Positions 9,494-20,324 of a stretch of 64,000 bases of DNA are shown in pieces; the stretch's first letter is position 1, and the number at the start of each line of letters is the position of its first letter. Source of the stretch: Phenylobacterium immobile (ATCC 35973) (GTDB taxonomy: Bacteria > Pseudomonadota > Alphaproteobacteria > Caulobacterales > Caulobacteraceae); contig NZ_CVJQ01000001.1 of the NCBI RefSeq assembly GCF_001375595.1, forward strand, positions 1,922,001-1,986,000, in the 5' to 3' direction. Below the pieces are notes generated by a model. That model made no database searches. It saw only the letters and a list, made by a program, of their open reading frames with translations, and was not told where the DNA came from. The translations under genes and the position numbers were made by a program.

Positions 9494-11762
9494 AGCTGCC
9501 GGCGAACGGCACGTCGAGGCGGCGTATCATGGCGCCGGCGAGGTTCGTGTAGTCGTCCGTCCAGGGCCGCGTGTCCGTCTGGTCCAGGATGGTCCAGCGC
9601 GGGTCATCTAGGAAACGCTCCATGGCCGCGCGTGAACGACCGAGGACCAGCACGTTTTCAGAGGATTCCACCACGTCGGCCACGCGGTCGGGCCTGCGAT
9701 ACTCCTGGTAGAGGGCGACCGCGCCGGCGCCTTTGGCGCTGGCCTGGGCCGGCGTGACCAACTCCAGGTTGCGATTGGAGAGGTGGAGCACGATCACCCC
9801 GTCGGGCTTGATGCGCGCAAGATACATCCGCATCGCCTCCACCGTCAGCAGGTGCGCCGGGATAGCATCGGAGGAGAAGGCGTCGATCAACAGGACGTCA
9901 AAGGTGTTCGGCGGCTCCTTCTGCAGGGTAAGGCGTGCATCGCCCACCCGGTAGTCGACCGTACCGACGGCGCAATCGCGCGTGTAGCTGAAGTGCGTGG
10001 GGTCGCTGGCCAGGCGGACCACCAGCGGGTCGATCTCGAAGAAGGTCATGTGGTCGCCCGGGCGGACATAGGCTGAAACCGTGCCCGCGCCCAATCCCAC
10101 TGCGCCGATGCGAACTGTCGTCTTCTCGGTTTGCAGGGCGGCGATGGTCTGGCCGATGGCGGTCGCCGGTGCGTAGTAGGTGAGCGGCAAGCAACGCCAC
10201 GCCGTGGCGTAGGCCTGCGCTCCGTGAAGGGTCGTTCCGTGGCTGAGCGTTTTCACCGGACCGCCGATGTCCGGAACGTGGACCCAGCCCTCGCGGACCA
10301 CGCCGAAGAAGCTGCGCCAAGTCTGGCTGGTGGAGACTCGGTCTGCTGCATGATGCGAGGCTAGCGAGATTGCGCCGACCATTAGGACGAAGAGGACCGT
10401 ACGGTCGCGGATCAGGAAGGCTGCGACTACGCCCCCGCCCAGGCAGGCGCGCACGCCCAAGTTAAAGAGCTCAATTTGAGTCATGCCGCCAAAGACGACC
10501 TTGGCGGTCATCAGTGGGGCCACGAAGGCGTAGAGCAGTTGTACGCTCACACAGGCGATCAGGCCCGCGGCGAAGATGGCGCCGAGCCGCAGGGTCATGG
10601 ACGTCCGTGACCTTGGCCTGGCGAGGCCTGCGAGGACCAGGCCGATGGGATATTCCCAGACATTGTCGAAGATCACGGGCGCGATGAACGCGTTGAAGCC
10701 GCCGCCGACTACTCCGCCCAGAGACATCCAGAAATAGAACTCGGTCAGTTGGCTGGCGTCCGGTCGTCTGGCCACCAAGTGCTGATGGCAGACGAGCGCG
10801 GTGAAGAAGAAGGCTGCCAGGTGGATGATCAACTGCGTCAACAGGTTGGTCGTGGCGTAGGGCAGCATGGCCGCACAAGCCGCCACCGCGGCGGCCTGGA
10901 CGATCAGGGCGACGTTCGATGAGATCGCCGGCCGCGCCTGGAAGGCGACGATGAAGGTGATGAGATAGAGCGCCAAGGGGACGACCCACAGGAAGGGCGC
11001 CGAGGCGACGTCGGTCGTCAGGTGGGTGGTCACGCCCAGCATCAAGCTGGACGGCGCGGCGGCTAGACCGAGCCAGATCAGCCGCTGGGACCAGGTGACG
11101 GGGGCGGCCGGAGGCGGGACCGCGCGCACGCCATTAAGGACCACGGCGCGAGCGGCGCGGCGGCCCAGCGCGATCATCAGCAGAGCGAATGCGACGTAGA
11201 GCACGCTCCAGCCGAGGCGTTGCGCCTGCAGGGCGAGCGTCGGCTCAATCAGCAGCGGATAGGCCAACAGGGCAACCAGGCTGCCGAGATTGCTCGCCGC
11301 ATAGAGGCTGTAGGGTTCGCGGCCGACGGTTCGGGCGTACCAGGCCTGCACGAGCGGCGCGGTCGCTGAAAGGGCGGCGAAGGGCGCGCCCACAGATAGC
11401 GTCAAAGCCGCCAGCAGCCATAGGATCGGCCGGTCGGACGAAGGTTCTCCCACAAAGGCGGGAATGCGCAACGGAAGGGCGAAAGCGGCGGCGATGAGCG
11501 CAGCGCCGTGGATCGCCGCCTGGACGCCCAGCCGCTGAACCTTTTGCAGCAGGTGGGCGTAGCCATAGCCGGCCAGGAGGGCGATCTGGAAGAACGCCAT
11601 GCTGGTGTTCCAGATCGACGGCCCTCCCCCCAGGAGCGGCAGGGCGAGCTTGGCCACCATCGGCTGGACCAGGAAGATCAACCCTGCGCCGCCCAGGGTG
11701 GCCGCGACAAACAGGGCGGCGGGCGGCGGGCCGGACCGGGTCTGATCAGTTGAATTCGTCAT
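9471..11762 (-). CDS. Fused MFS-like membrane protein / spermidine synthase-like domain
   Basis: 763 residues from the ATG at 11762 ([19 protein letters not shown]). The first two thirds are strongly hydrophobic with roughly a dozen membrane segments. It begins [20 protein letters not shown], typical of large proteins annotated as fused MFS/spermidine synthase. The C-terminal third is a Rossmann SAM-type fold: [44 protein letters not shown] and [17 protein letters not shown]. The Asp in LLIDAFSSD corresponds to the aminopropyltransferase active-site region. Substrate and physiological role are unknown; a polyamine-related reaction coupled to a membrane is only inference. It sits between ispDF and pncC and overlaps the end of ispDF by 23 bases. 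Confidence 0.8.
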   Translation of the reverse strand: MTNSTDQTRSGPPPAALFVAATLGGAGLIFLVQPMVAKLALPLLGGGPSIWNTSMAFFQIALLAGYGYAHLLQKVQRLGVQAAIHGAALIAAAFALPLRIPAFVGEPSSDRPILWLLAALTLSVGAPFAALSATAPLVQAWYARTVGREPYSLYAASNLGSLVALLAYPLLIEPTLALQAQRLGWSVLYVAFALLMIALGRRAARAVVLNGVRAVPPPAAPVTWSQRLIWLGLAAAPSSLMLGVTTHLTTDVASAPFLWVVPLALYLITFIVAFQARPAISSNVALIVQAAAVAACAAMLPYATTNLLTQLIIHLAAFFFTALVCHQHLVARRPDASQLTEFYFWMSLGGVVGGGFNAFIAPVIFDNVWEYPIGLVLAGLARPRSRTSMTLRLGAIFAAGLIACVSVQLLYAFVAPLMTAKVVFGGMTQIELFNLGVRACLGGGVVAAFLIRDRTVLFVLMVGAISLASHHAADRVSTSQTWRSFFGVVREGWVHVPDIGGPVKTLSHGTTLHGAQAYATAWRCLPLTYYAPATAIGQTIAALQTEKTTVRIGAVGLGAGTVSAYVRPGDHMTFFEIDPLVVRLASDPTHFSYTRDCAVGTVDYRVGDARLTLQKEPPNTFDVLLIDAFSSDAIPAHLLTVEAMRMYLARIKPDGVIVLHLSNRNLELVTPAQASAKGAGAVALYQEYRRPDRVADVVESSENVLVLGRSRAAMERFLDDPRWTILDQTDTRPWTDDYTNLAGAMIRRLDVPFAGSFMKASQR

Positions 11763-11842
11763 CAACGCTGAATCGCCTTGAACGTCCGGGTGGCGGAATG
11801 CTCCTGTGGGAGTCGCCAATGGCTAAGCCTTCAGGGGATGCG

Positions 11843-12337
11843 ATGTTTCCGCAAGAGATCAAGACCGTCGCGGAGATGCTGGTCGACGCTGCGCGCGACA
11901 GACACCTGCGAATCGTCACTGCGGAAAGTTGTACGGGCGGTCTGGTGGCCGCTGCGATCACCTCCATCCCCGGTTCGTCAGAGGTCTTCGACCGGGGCTT
12001 CGTCACCTACTCCAATCGGGCCAAGCAGGAGATGCTGGGTGTCGCGGGCGACCTGATCGCTGATATGGGAGCCGTCTCAGAGCCGGTCGTGAGGGCCATG
12101 GCCGAGGGCGCGTTGGCGCGGTCGAACGGCCTGATTTCAGTGGCGATTACGGGGGTCGCCGGACCCGGCGGTGGTTCGGCTTTCAAGCCGGTTGGCACAG
12201 TCCACTTTGCGACGGCGCTCACCAATCAGGATGTCCGACATCGCGAATTCCACTTCAACCATGAGAGTCGTGAGGCCGTGCAGATGGCGGCGACCCTTAC
12301 GGCGCTGCAGCTTTTGGTTGAGCGCGCCGAAATCTAA
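11843..12337 (+). CDS. pncC: Nicotinamide-nucleotide amidohydrolase (CinA C-terminal domain)
   Basis: 164 residues from the ATG at 11843, preceded by AGGGGA at a good distance. An ATG at 11819 would add eight residues and is the main alternative. The protein is a stand-alone CinA C-terminal domain: RIVTAESCTGGLVAAAITS with the catalytic Ser region, GFVTYSNRAKQEMLGV, GALARSNGLISVAITGVAGP and KPVGTVHFA. PncC deamidates NMN to nicotinate mononucleotide and so recycles the pyridine-nucleotide by-product of DNA ligase. The COG1058 N-terminal domain of full-length CinA is absent, which is normal for PncC. The stop region overlaps the convergent START-domain gene by four bases. Confidence 0.88.
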   Translation: MFPQEIKTVAEMLVDAARDRHLRIVTAESCTGGLVAAAITSIPGSSEVFDRGFVTYSNRAKQEMLGVAGDLIADMGAVSEPVVRAMAEGALARSNGLISVAITGVAGPGGGSAFKPVGTVHFATALTNQDVRHREFHFNHESREAVQMAATLTALQLLVERAEI

Positions 12338-12783
12338 GAGCGGTAGCGGCGCGCGGCCTCGGCCTCGAAACAGCCGATCAGCCGATCCACGGCGTGACTG
12401 AAGTTCGCCGCGAGCAGCGCCTCCAGCAGGCGCGACTTGAAGGCGAAATCGATGCTGAAATCGATGCGGGTCTGGCCGTCGACCGTAGCGGAGAAGGCCC
12501 AGCGGTTGTCGAGCTTTCGGAAGGGTCCTGAGAGGAGGCTGACGTCGATGGTGCGCGCCGACGCGTCCCGGCGTACGCGGGTGGCGAACCGCTCCTTGAG
12601 AAAGGCGAAGCCGACGCCGGCCTCGGCGTCAAGACTATCGATCCCCGCCTCCCGACTCTGGGTGTTCCAAGTCCGCATGTGGGTGATCCAGGGGACGAAC
12701 TGTGGATAACGCTCCACATCGCCCACCAACGTAAACAACTGGTCAGGCGTGTAAGGCAACACCTTGGAGACTTGGTGGCGCAA
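12334..12783 (-). CDS. RatA/COQ10-like START-domain ubiquinone-binding protein
   Basis: 149 residues with the family signature VLPYTPDQLFTLVGDVERYPQFVPWI at the N-terminus, then LSGPFRKLDNRW and IDFAFKSRLLEALL. Members bind ubiquinone (COQ10, needed for respiration); the E. coli homologue RatA was also reported as a ribosome-association toxin. The start is a TTG at 12783: no ATG or GTG fits, because an in-frame stop lies four codons upstream. It lies nine bases after lipA on the same strand, an arrangement found widely in alphaproteobacteria, so co-transcription with lipA is likely. A respiratory role fits the pdh-lipA context better than a toxin role, but this is inference. Confidence 0.85.
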   Translation of the reverse strand: MRHQVSKVLPYTPDQLFTLVGDVERYPQFVPWITHMRTWNTQSREAGIDSLDAEAGVGFAFLKERFATRVRRDASARTIDVSLLSGPFRKLDNRWAFSATVDGQTRIDFSIDFAFKSRLLEALLAANFSHAVDRLIGCFEAEAARRYRS

Positions 12784-12792
12784 TGGCCCGCG

Positions 12793-13743
12793 TCAGGCGG
12801 CTTGGGCGGCGCGACGCGCGGCTTGCAGGCGCGCGAAGTCTTCGCCGGCGTGGTGCGAGGAGCGCGTCAGCGGGCTTGCTGAGACCATCAGGAAGCCCTT
12901 GGCCCAGGCGATATCCTCCAGGGCCTTGAACTCCTCAGGGGTCCAGAACCGGTCGATCGGCGCATGCTTGCGGGTTGGCTGCAGGTACTGCCCGATGGTG
13001 ATGAAATCGATGCCGGCCGACCGCATGTCGTCCATTACCTGCATGACCTCTTCCTTGGTCTCGCCCAGGCCGACCATGAGGCCGGACTTGGTGAACTGCT
13101 CGGGGTCGCGTTCCTTCACGCGTTCCAGAAGCCGAAGGGAATGGAAGTAGCGGGCGCCCGGGCGGATGGACAGGTAGAGCCGCGGCACCGTCTCCAGGTT
13201 GTGGTTGAAGACGTCGGGGGTGGCGTCGATAATCGTCTGCGCGGCTGAGACCGGCTTGCGCAGGAAGTCTGGCGTCAGGATCTCGATCGTCGTGCCGGGC
13301 GCGCGGGCGCGAATCTCGCGGACCACGGCGGCGAAGTGCGCCGCGCCGCCATCGGCCAGGTCGTCGCGGTCCACCGAGGTGATGACCACATGCTTCAGCC
13401 CCATCTTGGCCACGGCGTCGCCGACCCGCTGGGGCTCGGTGGCGTCGAGCGCCTGGGGCTTGCCAGTGGCGACGTTGCAGAAGGCGCAGGCCCGCGTGCA
13501 GATGTCGCCCATGATCATCATGGTGGCATGGCTCTTGGTCCAGCATTCGCCGATGTTGGGACACGCCGCTTCCTGGCAAACCGTCACCAGGCCATGCTCT
13601 TTGACGATCTCATGGGTCGCGTTGTAGCCGGCCGATCCAGGCGCGCGGACGCGCAACCACTCGGGTTTCTTCAGAATCGGCGTTTCCGGCCGGTTCTGTT
13701 TTTCAGGGTGGCGGATGCGGCGGGTGTCGATGACCACAGTCAT
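12793..13743 (-). CDS. lipA: Lipoyl synthase LipA
   Basis: 316 residues from the ATG at 13743 ([20 protein letters not shown]), preceded by AGGACGATCTAGGACCC; another ATG seven codons upstream is possible. This radical-SAM enzyme inserts two sulfurs into octanoyl-lipoyl domains. The auxiliary iron-sulfur cluster motif is [13 protein letters not shown] and the radical-SAM CxxxCxxC motif is CTRACAFC. Further family segments are [29 protein letters not shown] and RFWTPEEF. The C-terminus has the conserved SSHHAGEDF with the catalytically important Ser. It serves the lipoyl domains of the pyruvate dehydrogenase E2 and E1-beta encoded a few kilobases away. Confidence 0.96.
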   Translation of the reverse strand: MTVVIDTRRIRHPEKQNRPETPILKKPEWLRVRAPGSAGYNATHEIVKEHGLVTVCQEAACPNIGECWTKSHATMMIMGDICTRACAFCNVATGKPQALDATEPQRVGDAVAKMGLKHVVITSVDRDDLADGGAAHFAAVVREIRARAPGTTIEILTPDFLRKPVSAAQTIIDATPDVFNHNLETVPRLYLSIRPGARYFHSLRLLERVKERDPEQFTKSGLMVGLGETKEEVMQVMDDMRSAGIDFITIGQYLQPTRKHAPIDRFWTPEEFKALEDIAWAKGFLMVSASPLTRSSHHAGEDFARLQAARRAAQAA

Positions 13744-13836
13744 GGGTCCTAGATCGTCCTGCAACGCCTCAGGATCAAGCCGAGATTACCGCTTTATCTC
13801 CCAACCCCCTAAGGTTCCGACGAAATGGGAGTTCAC

Positions 13837-14712
13837 ATGCGTCTTTTGCTGCTCGCCGCCGCCCTCGCCGCCCTGCCCGTGGGCGCTTCAGCCCAGACCG
13901 CGACAACCGAGCGAGCCTCCGGACGCGCGCCTTGGTGGATGGACCGGCCGATCATTGCGTCGTTGGGCCAGGTTTGGACCGAAGTCCCAGCCAATCGCGC
14001 CTCGACGTCGGCGACTTATGAGGTGGTCGATCGCGACTCCGCCGCCGCGACCCGCGCCGCTGCGGACAAGGTGCGCACCCTGACTGAGGCGCTGACCGCC
14101 TTCGGGCGCGAGCGGGTGATTATCGCCACCAGCTTCACGATCACGCCGCTCTACGAGCAGTACAAGGATCGCCAGGGGGAGGTGAACGACAACACCAGGG
14201 CCGACAAGATCGAGCGCTATCAGGTCTCAATCACGATCAACGTCGACATCCGCGACGCGCGCCTGGCCGAGGCGGTCTACGCTACCCTGATGTCGGCCAA
14301 GCCGGTCTCGACCACGCCGGTGAGCTTCCGCCTGGAGGTCGACAACGAAACCCTGACCCAGATGTCCCGCCTGGCGGTGGAGGACGCCCGACGCCGCGCC
14401 CGGCTGGGCGCTGAGGCCGCCGGCGTGAGCCTGGGGTCGGTCAAGCTGATCGATCCGACCGGCCGCGCCTGCCAGACCGACGTGCTGTTGACCGGCGCCT
14501 TCGACAATGGCGCTCAGAACCTGGGACCGACGCATGCGCCGCCTCCCCCTCCCCCGCCGCCTATGGCCGCGCCGAGCATGGATTCCATCGTCCTGACCGC
14601 CAGCCGACGCGCAGCGGAGGTCGGACTGAAGCCGGAGGACTTCCGCCTGCCGCTCCAGGTCCCGCAGCGGCGCCTCGACGACCGCGCGTGCGTGGTCTTC
14701 ACTCTGGGCTGA
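13837..14712 (+). CDS. SIMPL-domain (DUF541) periplasmic protein
   Basis: 291 residues from the ATG at 13837, preceded by GGGAG; an ATG four codons upstream is also in frame. MRLLLLAAALAALPVGASAQ is a Sec signal peptide with cleavage near ASA-Q. The body resembles the SIMPL/DUF541 family: a GQVWTEVPANRASTSATYEV strand, a long helix of AATRAAADKVRTLTEAL type, and the RLAVEDARRRARLGAEAAGV helix seen in the BP26/Omp28 fold. A run of eight prolines at about residues 236-243 forms a linker before a short C-terminal tail. SIMPL proteins are periplasmic oligomers of uncertain function. It is divergent from lipA and directly upstream of the acyl-AMP ligase. Confidence 0.75.
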   Translation: MRLLLLAAALAALPVGASAQTATTERASGRAPWWMDRPIIASLGQVWTEVPANRASTSATYEVVDRDSAAATRAAADKVRTLTEALTAFGRERVIIATSFTITPLYEQYKDRQGEVNDNTRADKIERYQVSITINVDIRDARLAEAVYATLMSAKPVSTTPVSFRLEVDNETLTQMSRLAVEDARRRARLGAEAAGVSLGSVKLIDPTGRACQTDVLLTGAFDNGAQNLGPTHAPPPPPPPPMAAPSMDSIVLTASRRAAEVGLKPEDFRLPLQVPQRRLDDRACVVFTLG

Positions 14713-14797
14713 CGCTTTCTTGCAACGCTTCGCCTCGGCTATACGCTTTCACCTCAAGGGCTCGCGCCAAGATGAGTCCCGCCGGAGCCGAAACGTC

Positions 14798-16351
14798 TTG
14801 CCGCACTACGACGCCGCCCACGCCCAGTCGCCGCTGTTCGACGCCCTCGTCGAGGCGTCGCAGACTTACGGGGCGAACAAGCTGATCCTCGAGGACCAGA
14901 CCCGGCAGCCCATGAGCTACACCGGCCTGATCCGCGCGGCGTTCGCACTGGGTCGCCGGATCGCAGCGGTGACCGACCCAGGCGAACGCGTCGGCGTAAT
15001 GCTGCCGGCGAGTTCGGCGACGGTGGTCACCTTCTTCGCCCTGCACGCCTTCGGCCGGACACCGGCTATGCTCAACTTCACCTCGGGCATCCGTAATCTC
15101 CGTGCGGCCTGCGCTCTTGCGGGGGTCAAGCGGGTGCTGACATCGCACCGGTTCATCGAGCAGGCCAAGCTTCATGACCTCGTGGACGCGCTGGAGAACC
15201 GAGCGACCGTCACCTATCTCGAGGATTTGCGGCGCGAGGTCGGCCTCGCGGACAAGCTGTTCGCGGCGGTGGCCGGCGCCCTGCCCCGCGCCTTCCGCAG
15301 CCCGGCCAAGGCGTCCGATCCAGGGGTGGTGCTCTTCACCTCAGGCAGCTTCGGGGCGCCGCGCGGCGTGTTGCTGACCCAGGGCAACCTTGTCGCCAAT
15401 GTCCGCCAGATCGCCGCCCATATCGCCCTCGATCCGGACTGGGTGATGTTCAATCCCCTGCCGACTTTCCATTGCTTCGGCCTGACCGGCGGCGCGCTGC
15501 TGCCGCTGCTGACGGGTATGAAGGCGTTTCAGTATCCCTCGCCGCTCCACGCCAAGCAGATCCCGCCGCTGATCGCCGAGGTGGGCGGCTCGATCCTGCT
15601 GACGACCGACACCTTCCTGAACCAGTACGCCCGGGCGGCGGAGCGTGGTGAACTGGGTGCGCTCAAGTTCATTGTCTGCGGCGCGGAACGGGTGCGTGAG
15701 GAAACCCACGCCCTGATCGCGGAAAAGTTCGGGCCTGTGCCGGTGTTGGAAGGCTATGGCGCGACCGAGACCGCGCCGGTCCTGGCGGTGAACAAGCCCG
15801 ACGACAACCGCCACGGCACGGTCGGCGGCCTGCTGCCCGGCATTGAATACCGGCTGGACAAGGTCGCCGGCATCGCGCGGGGCGCCAAATTGATGGTGCG
15901 CGGGCCGAACGTCATGGCGGGCTACCTCATGCCCGATGGGTCGCTTGAGGCGCCTGACGACGGGTGGCATGACACGGGCGACGTCGTCGAGGTCACTGAC
16001 GATCGCTGGGTGAAGATCCTCGGGCGGGTCAAACGCTTCGCCAAGATCGGCGGCGAGATGGTCTCGCTTAACGTCGCTGAGGACCTGGCCGCCGGCGTGT
16101 GGCCCGATGCGCGCCATGCCGTCGTCGCCACGCCGGATCCGCGTAAGGGTGAGCGGCTGGTGCTCGTGACCGACCGTCGCGACGCCACGGTGGACAAGAT
16201 CGTCACATACGCTCAGCAGGTCGGCGCCCCCGAGATAGGCGCCCCGCGCAAGATCATGCACGTCACTGAAATCCCGGTCTTGGGCACCGGCAAGACCGAC
16301 TATGTCGCGGTGCAGCGCATCGTCGACGCCGAGGCGGCGCGGGCCGCCTAG
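14798..16351 (+). CDS. Aas-like acyl-ACP/acyl-CoA synthetase (AMP-binding domain)
   Basis: About 517 residues from a TTG at 14798 (LPHYDAAHAQSPLFDALVEA); a TTG at 14720 would add 26 poorly conserved residues. No in-frame ATG or GTG lies near the start, so the start is uncertain. It belongs to the ANL superfamily: P-loop LFTSGSFGAPRGVLLT (a deviant form, Arg in place of the usual Lys), NPLPTFHCFGLTGG, A5 motif LEGYGATETAPVLAVN, DGWHDTGDVVEV and GRVKRFAKIGGEMVSL, with the terminal lysine in GTGKTDY. The closest recognisable pattern is the synthetase half of Aas, which acylates ACP to re-esterify lysophospholipids. The acyltransferase half is missing here. The stop overlaps the convergent diguanylate cyclase gene. 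Confidence 0.78.
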   Translation: MPHYDAAHAQSPLFDALVEASQTYGANKLILEDQTRQPMSYTGLIRAAFALGRRIAAVTDPGERVGVMLPASSATVVTFFALHAFGRTPAMLNFTSGIRNLRAACALAGVKRVLTSHRFIEQAKLHDLVDALENRATVTYLEDLRREVGLADKLFAAVAGALPRAFRSPAKASDPGVVLFTSGSFGAPRGVLLTQGNLVANVRQIAAHIALDPDWVMFNPLPTFHCFGLTGGALLPLLTGMKAFQYPSPLHAKQIPPLIAEVGGSILLTTDTFLNQYARAAERGELGALKFIVCGAERVREETHALIAEKFGPVPVLEGYGATETAPVLAVNKPDDNRHGTVGGLLPGIEYRLDKVAGIARGAKLMVRGPNVMAGYLMPDGSLEAPDDGWHDTGDVVEVTDDRWVKILGRVKRFAKIGGEMVSLNVAEDLAAGVWPDARHAVVATPDPRKGERLVLVTDRRDATVDKIVTYAQQVGAPEIGAPRKIMHVTEIPVLGTGKTDYVAVQRIVDAEAARAA

Positions 16352-17538
16352 ATCTGCCCGCCGTTTCGACGTGCGTCGTCGTCAGGCGTCATCAGCACAC
16401 CGCTCGGCGCGGCGGCGTCTTCCGACTGATGGACGCGATTGCGCCCGCTCTGTTTGGCGGCATAGAGCGCCTGGTCGGCCCGCCGCAGAGCTACGTCCAG
16501 CGACGTGCGCTCATGACGCGTCGCCAGCCCCGCGCTGACCGTGAAGCGCCGGCCAGCCACTTCGCTGGTCTCGGCGTTTGATCTGACCTGTTCGGCGAGG
16601 CGCAGCGCGGCCTCAGCGCTCAGACCGGCCGCGGTGATGACGAATTCCTCGCCGCCCATGCGCGCGACGACCGCGCCGGATGGCGCGTGGTCGCTGAGAA
16701 GGTCCGCAAAGTTCACGATGACGGCGTCGCCCACGGCGTGGCCGTAGAGGTCGTTGATGCTCTTAAACCGGTCGATGTCGAAGACGATGACCTGCAGCTG
16801 CGCCTCGGTTTGCTCGCCCATGCGGTGGAAGAAGCCGCGACGATTGAGCAGGCCGGTCAGAAAGTCATGATGGGCCTCTCGCCGCGAGCGGGTCATGGAT
16901 TCATCGAAGACGAGCAACAGTAGGATCAGGCCGGCGGAGGTCAGGAGCATCCCCGTAGCCGCCTGGGAGAAGACCGCATAGGCGCTTGAGGCGTAGGCCT
17001 GGGCTGTGGCGCCGGAGCGGATGATGGTCGAGACGACGGCCTTGACGGGGTAGTGAGCCGCGATCAGGGCGAAATCGGCGGCGAGCGCCACGGTCAGCCA
17101 TCGCCGCGGGCGCGCGTGTGCGGCGAACAGGGCGGCCAACAGCATGGCGAGGGCGAAGGGCGCTTGATAGGCGATCTCATAGGGCAGCCAGTCGCGGGGA
17201 CCGCTCCAGATCGCCAGGCGCAGGCCGACGCCCACGGCGAAGATGACGATCAGCAGACGCTTGCGCGAGGTCTGGCCGAAGAACTGGCTGACGCAGTGAG
17301 CCGTCATCAGCTGCGCGGCCAGGAAGGCGACGTAGCCCAGAAAGGAGAAGGCCGCGGGCGAGCTGCTATAGCGGACCAGGATCTCGCTGAGCGGCGTCAG
17401 CAGGCCGACGGCGTAGGCGGCGCCGAACCGGCGCGCATGGACCTGGCTGGAATCCGTCAGCGCGATGGCCGCGAAGGCCGCGGCGAACAGGGCCGCGATC
17501 CCGGTGTTGGCCATCAGGCCGAAAACGCCCGCTTCCAT
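16348..17538 (-). CDS. Membrane-bound diguanylate cyclase (GGDEF)
   Basis: 396 residues. The first 215 or so hold about six hydrophobic segments (for example LMANTGIAALFAAAFAAIA, VIFAVGVGLRLAIW and GMLLTSAGLILLLLVF) and no recognised sensor domain. A GGDEF domain follows: HHDFLTGLLNRRGFF, VIVFDIDRFKSINDLYGH with the metal Asp, the active-site GGEEF at 295-299 and VSAGLATRH. It should make cyclic di-GMP from two GTP. The RxxD inhibitory site expected just before GGEEF is absent (the stretch reads APSGAVVARM), so product inhibition through that site is not predicted. Its last four bases overlap the convergent synthetase gene. Confidence 0.88.
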   Translation of the reverse strand: MEAGVFGLMANTGIAALFAAAFAAIALTDSSQVHARRFGAAYAVGLLTPLSEILVRYSSSPAAFSFLGYVAFLAAQLMTAHCVSQFFGQTSRKRLLIVIFAVGVGLRLAIWSGPRDWLPYEIAYQAPFALAMLLAALFAAHARPRRWLTVALAADFALIAAHYPVKAVVSTIIRSGATAQAYASSAYAVFSQAATGMLLTSAGLILLLLVFDESMTRSRREAHHDFLTGLLNRRGFFHRMGEQTEAQLQVIVFDIDRFKSINDLYGHAVGDAVIVNFADLLSDHAPSGAVVARMGGEEFVITAAGLSAEAALRLAEQVRSNAETSEVAGRRFTVSAGLATRHERTSLDVALRRADQALYAAKQSGRNRVHQSEDAAAPSGVLMTPDDDARRNGGQI

Positions 17539-17616
17539 CTCAGTCCCAACCGGCGCAACGGCGCCTATCCTGTCGGCGGCCCGCAGATGCGCCTCAAGCT
17601 TGGGACGACGACCGCC

Positions 17617-19017
<1,401 letters not shown>

Positions 19018-19030
19018 ACGTGAGGTCGCC

Positions 19031-20317
19031 TTAGGCCAGCATGGTGAAAGGGTCTTCGATGAAGGTGCGGAAGGCGCCCAGCCATTGGGCCCCGACCGCG
19101 CCGTCGACGACCCGGTGGTCGCAGGTCAGCGTCACGCTCATCACTGTGGCGATCTCGAGTTTGTCGCCGCGGACGACCGGACGCTTTTCGCCGGCGCCGA
19201 CCGACAGGATGCAGCCCTGAGGCTCGTTGATGATGGAGGCGAAGGACTTGATGCCCATCATACCGAGGTTCGACACAGAGAAGGTCCCGCCCTGGAACTC
19301 CTCGGGCTTGAGCTTGCGGCTGCGGGCGCGTTCGGCCAGGTCGCGGGCTTCGGCGCCGATCTGGATCAGCGACTTGCTTTCCGCGCTGCGGATGATCGGG
19401 GTGATCAGGCCGCCGTCGATAGCCACCGCCATGGCGATGTCCGCGTTGTGGTGCATGGCGATGCCATCGGGCGTGTAGGACGCATTCGCCGCCGGCACCT
19501 TCTTCAGCGCCATGGCGCAAGCCTTGATCACCAGGTCGTTGACGCTGACCTTGCCACTCTCGCCCGCGTAGGCGTTGATGGACTTGCGCGCTTCCAGCAA
19601 GCGATCGATCTCGAGATCGATGTTCAGCGGGAAGTGCGGCACGTCGCGGAAGCTGTCGGTCAGGCGGCGTGCGATGGCCTTGCGCATGCCGTCGAGCGGC
19701 ACGAGGTCGTAGCTGCCAGTTGGGATTCCCATCTGCTCGAGGCTAAGGACCTGACGTGGCGCGGAAGCCGCACCCGTGGGGGCCGGCTGAGCGGCGCCGG
19801 GCTTTGCATTCTCGACGTCGGCCTTGACGATCCGGCCGTGCGGGCCAGACCCTTTCAACGTCGCAAGATCGAGGCCCTTGTCCTTGGCGATCCGCCGGGC
19901 AAGGGGCGAAGCGAAGATGCGCTGGCCGTTGGCGGCGGGCGTAGGCGCCGCTGCAGCCACGGGGGCCGGCGCGGCGGCCGCGGGCGTAGCTTCCGCCTTG
20001 GCGGCCTGGGCAGGCTTGCTCTCAGGCGGAACTTCCACCTTCGCTTCCGGGGCTTTCGCCTCAGGCGCCTTGGCCGCGCCGGCGCCCGCCAGGCGGGCGA
20101 TGGGCGTGTTCACCTTGACGCTCTGTGAGCCTTCCGGAACCAGAAGTTCCTCGACCACGCCGTCGTCGACGGCCTCGACATCCATGGTCGCCTTGTCGGT
20201 TTCGATCTCGGCGATCACGTCGCCAGAGCGCACCTTGTCGCCCGCCTTGATGTGCCATTTGGCGAGGACGCCCTCCTCCATGGTGGGAGACAGCGCCGGC
20301 ATCAGAATATCGACCAT
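19031..20317 (-). CDS. pdhC: Pyruvate dehydrogenase E2, dihydrolipoamide acetyltransferase
   Basis: 428 residues from the ATG at 20317 ([16 protein letters not shown]); the upstream open frame overlaps pdhB. One lipoyl domain occupies about 1-78 with the lipoylated Lys in [12 protein letters not shown]. An Ala/Pro/Lys/Glu-rich flexible linker follows. The peripheral-subunit-binding domain (IFASPLARRIAKDKGLDLAT) comes next, then the catalytic chloramphenicol-acetyltransferase-like domain ending in TLTCDHRVVDGAVGAQWL, which carries the active-site His and Asp. It transfers the acetyl group to CoA and forms the complex core. Its lipoyl domain is very close to the one on E1-beta just upstream. 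The ATG lies seven bases after the pdhB stop. Confidence 0.96.
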   Translation of the reverse strand: MVDILMPALSPTMEEGVLAKWHIKAGDKVRSGDVIAEIETDKATMDVEAVDDGVVEELLVPEGSQSVKVNTPIARLAGAGAAKAPEAKAPEAKVEVPPESKPAQAAKAEATPAAAAPAPVAAAAPTPAANGQRIFASPLARRIAKDKGLDLATLKGSGPHGRIVKADVENAKPGAAQPAPTGAASAPRQVLSLEQMGIPTGSYDLVPLDGMRKAIARRLTDSFRDVPHFPLNIDLEIDRLLEARKSINAYAGESGKVSVNDLVIKACAMALKKVPAANASYTPDGIAMHHNADIAMAVAIDGGLITPIIRSAESKSLIQIGAEARDLAERARSRKLKPEEFQGGTFSVSNLGMMGIKSFASIINEPQGCILSVGAGEKRPVVRGDKLEIATVMSVTLTCDHRVVDGAVGAQWLGAFRTFIEDPFTMLA

Positions 20318-20324
20318 CAGAGAC

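Noticed and set aside
12334..12783. The START-domain gene as a RatA toxin of a toxin-antitoxin pair
   Set aside because: There is no RatB-like partner gene next to it; the neighbours are lipA and pncC. The COQ10-like respiratory role fits better.
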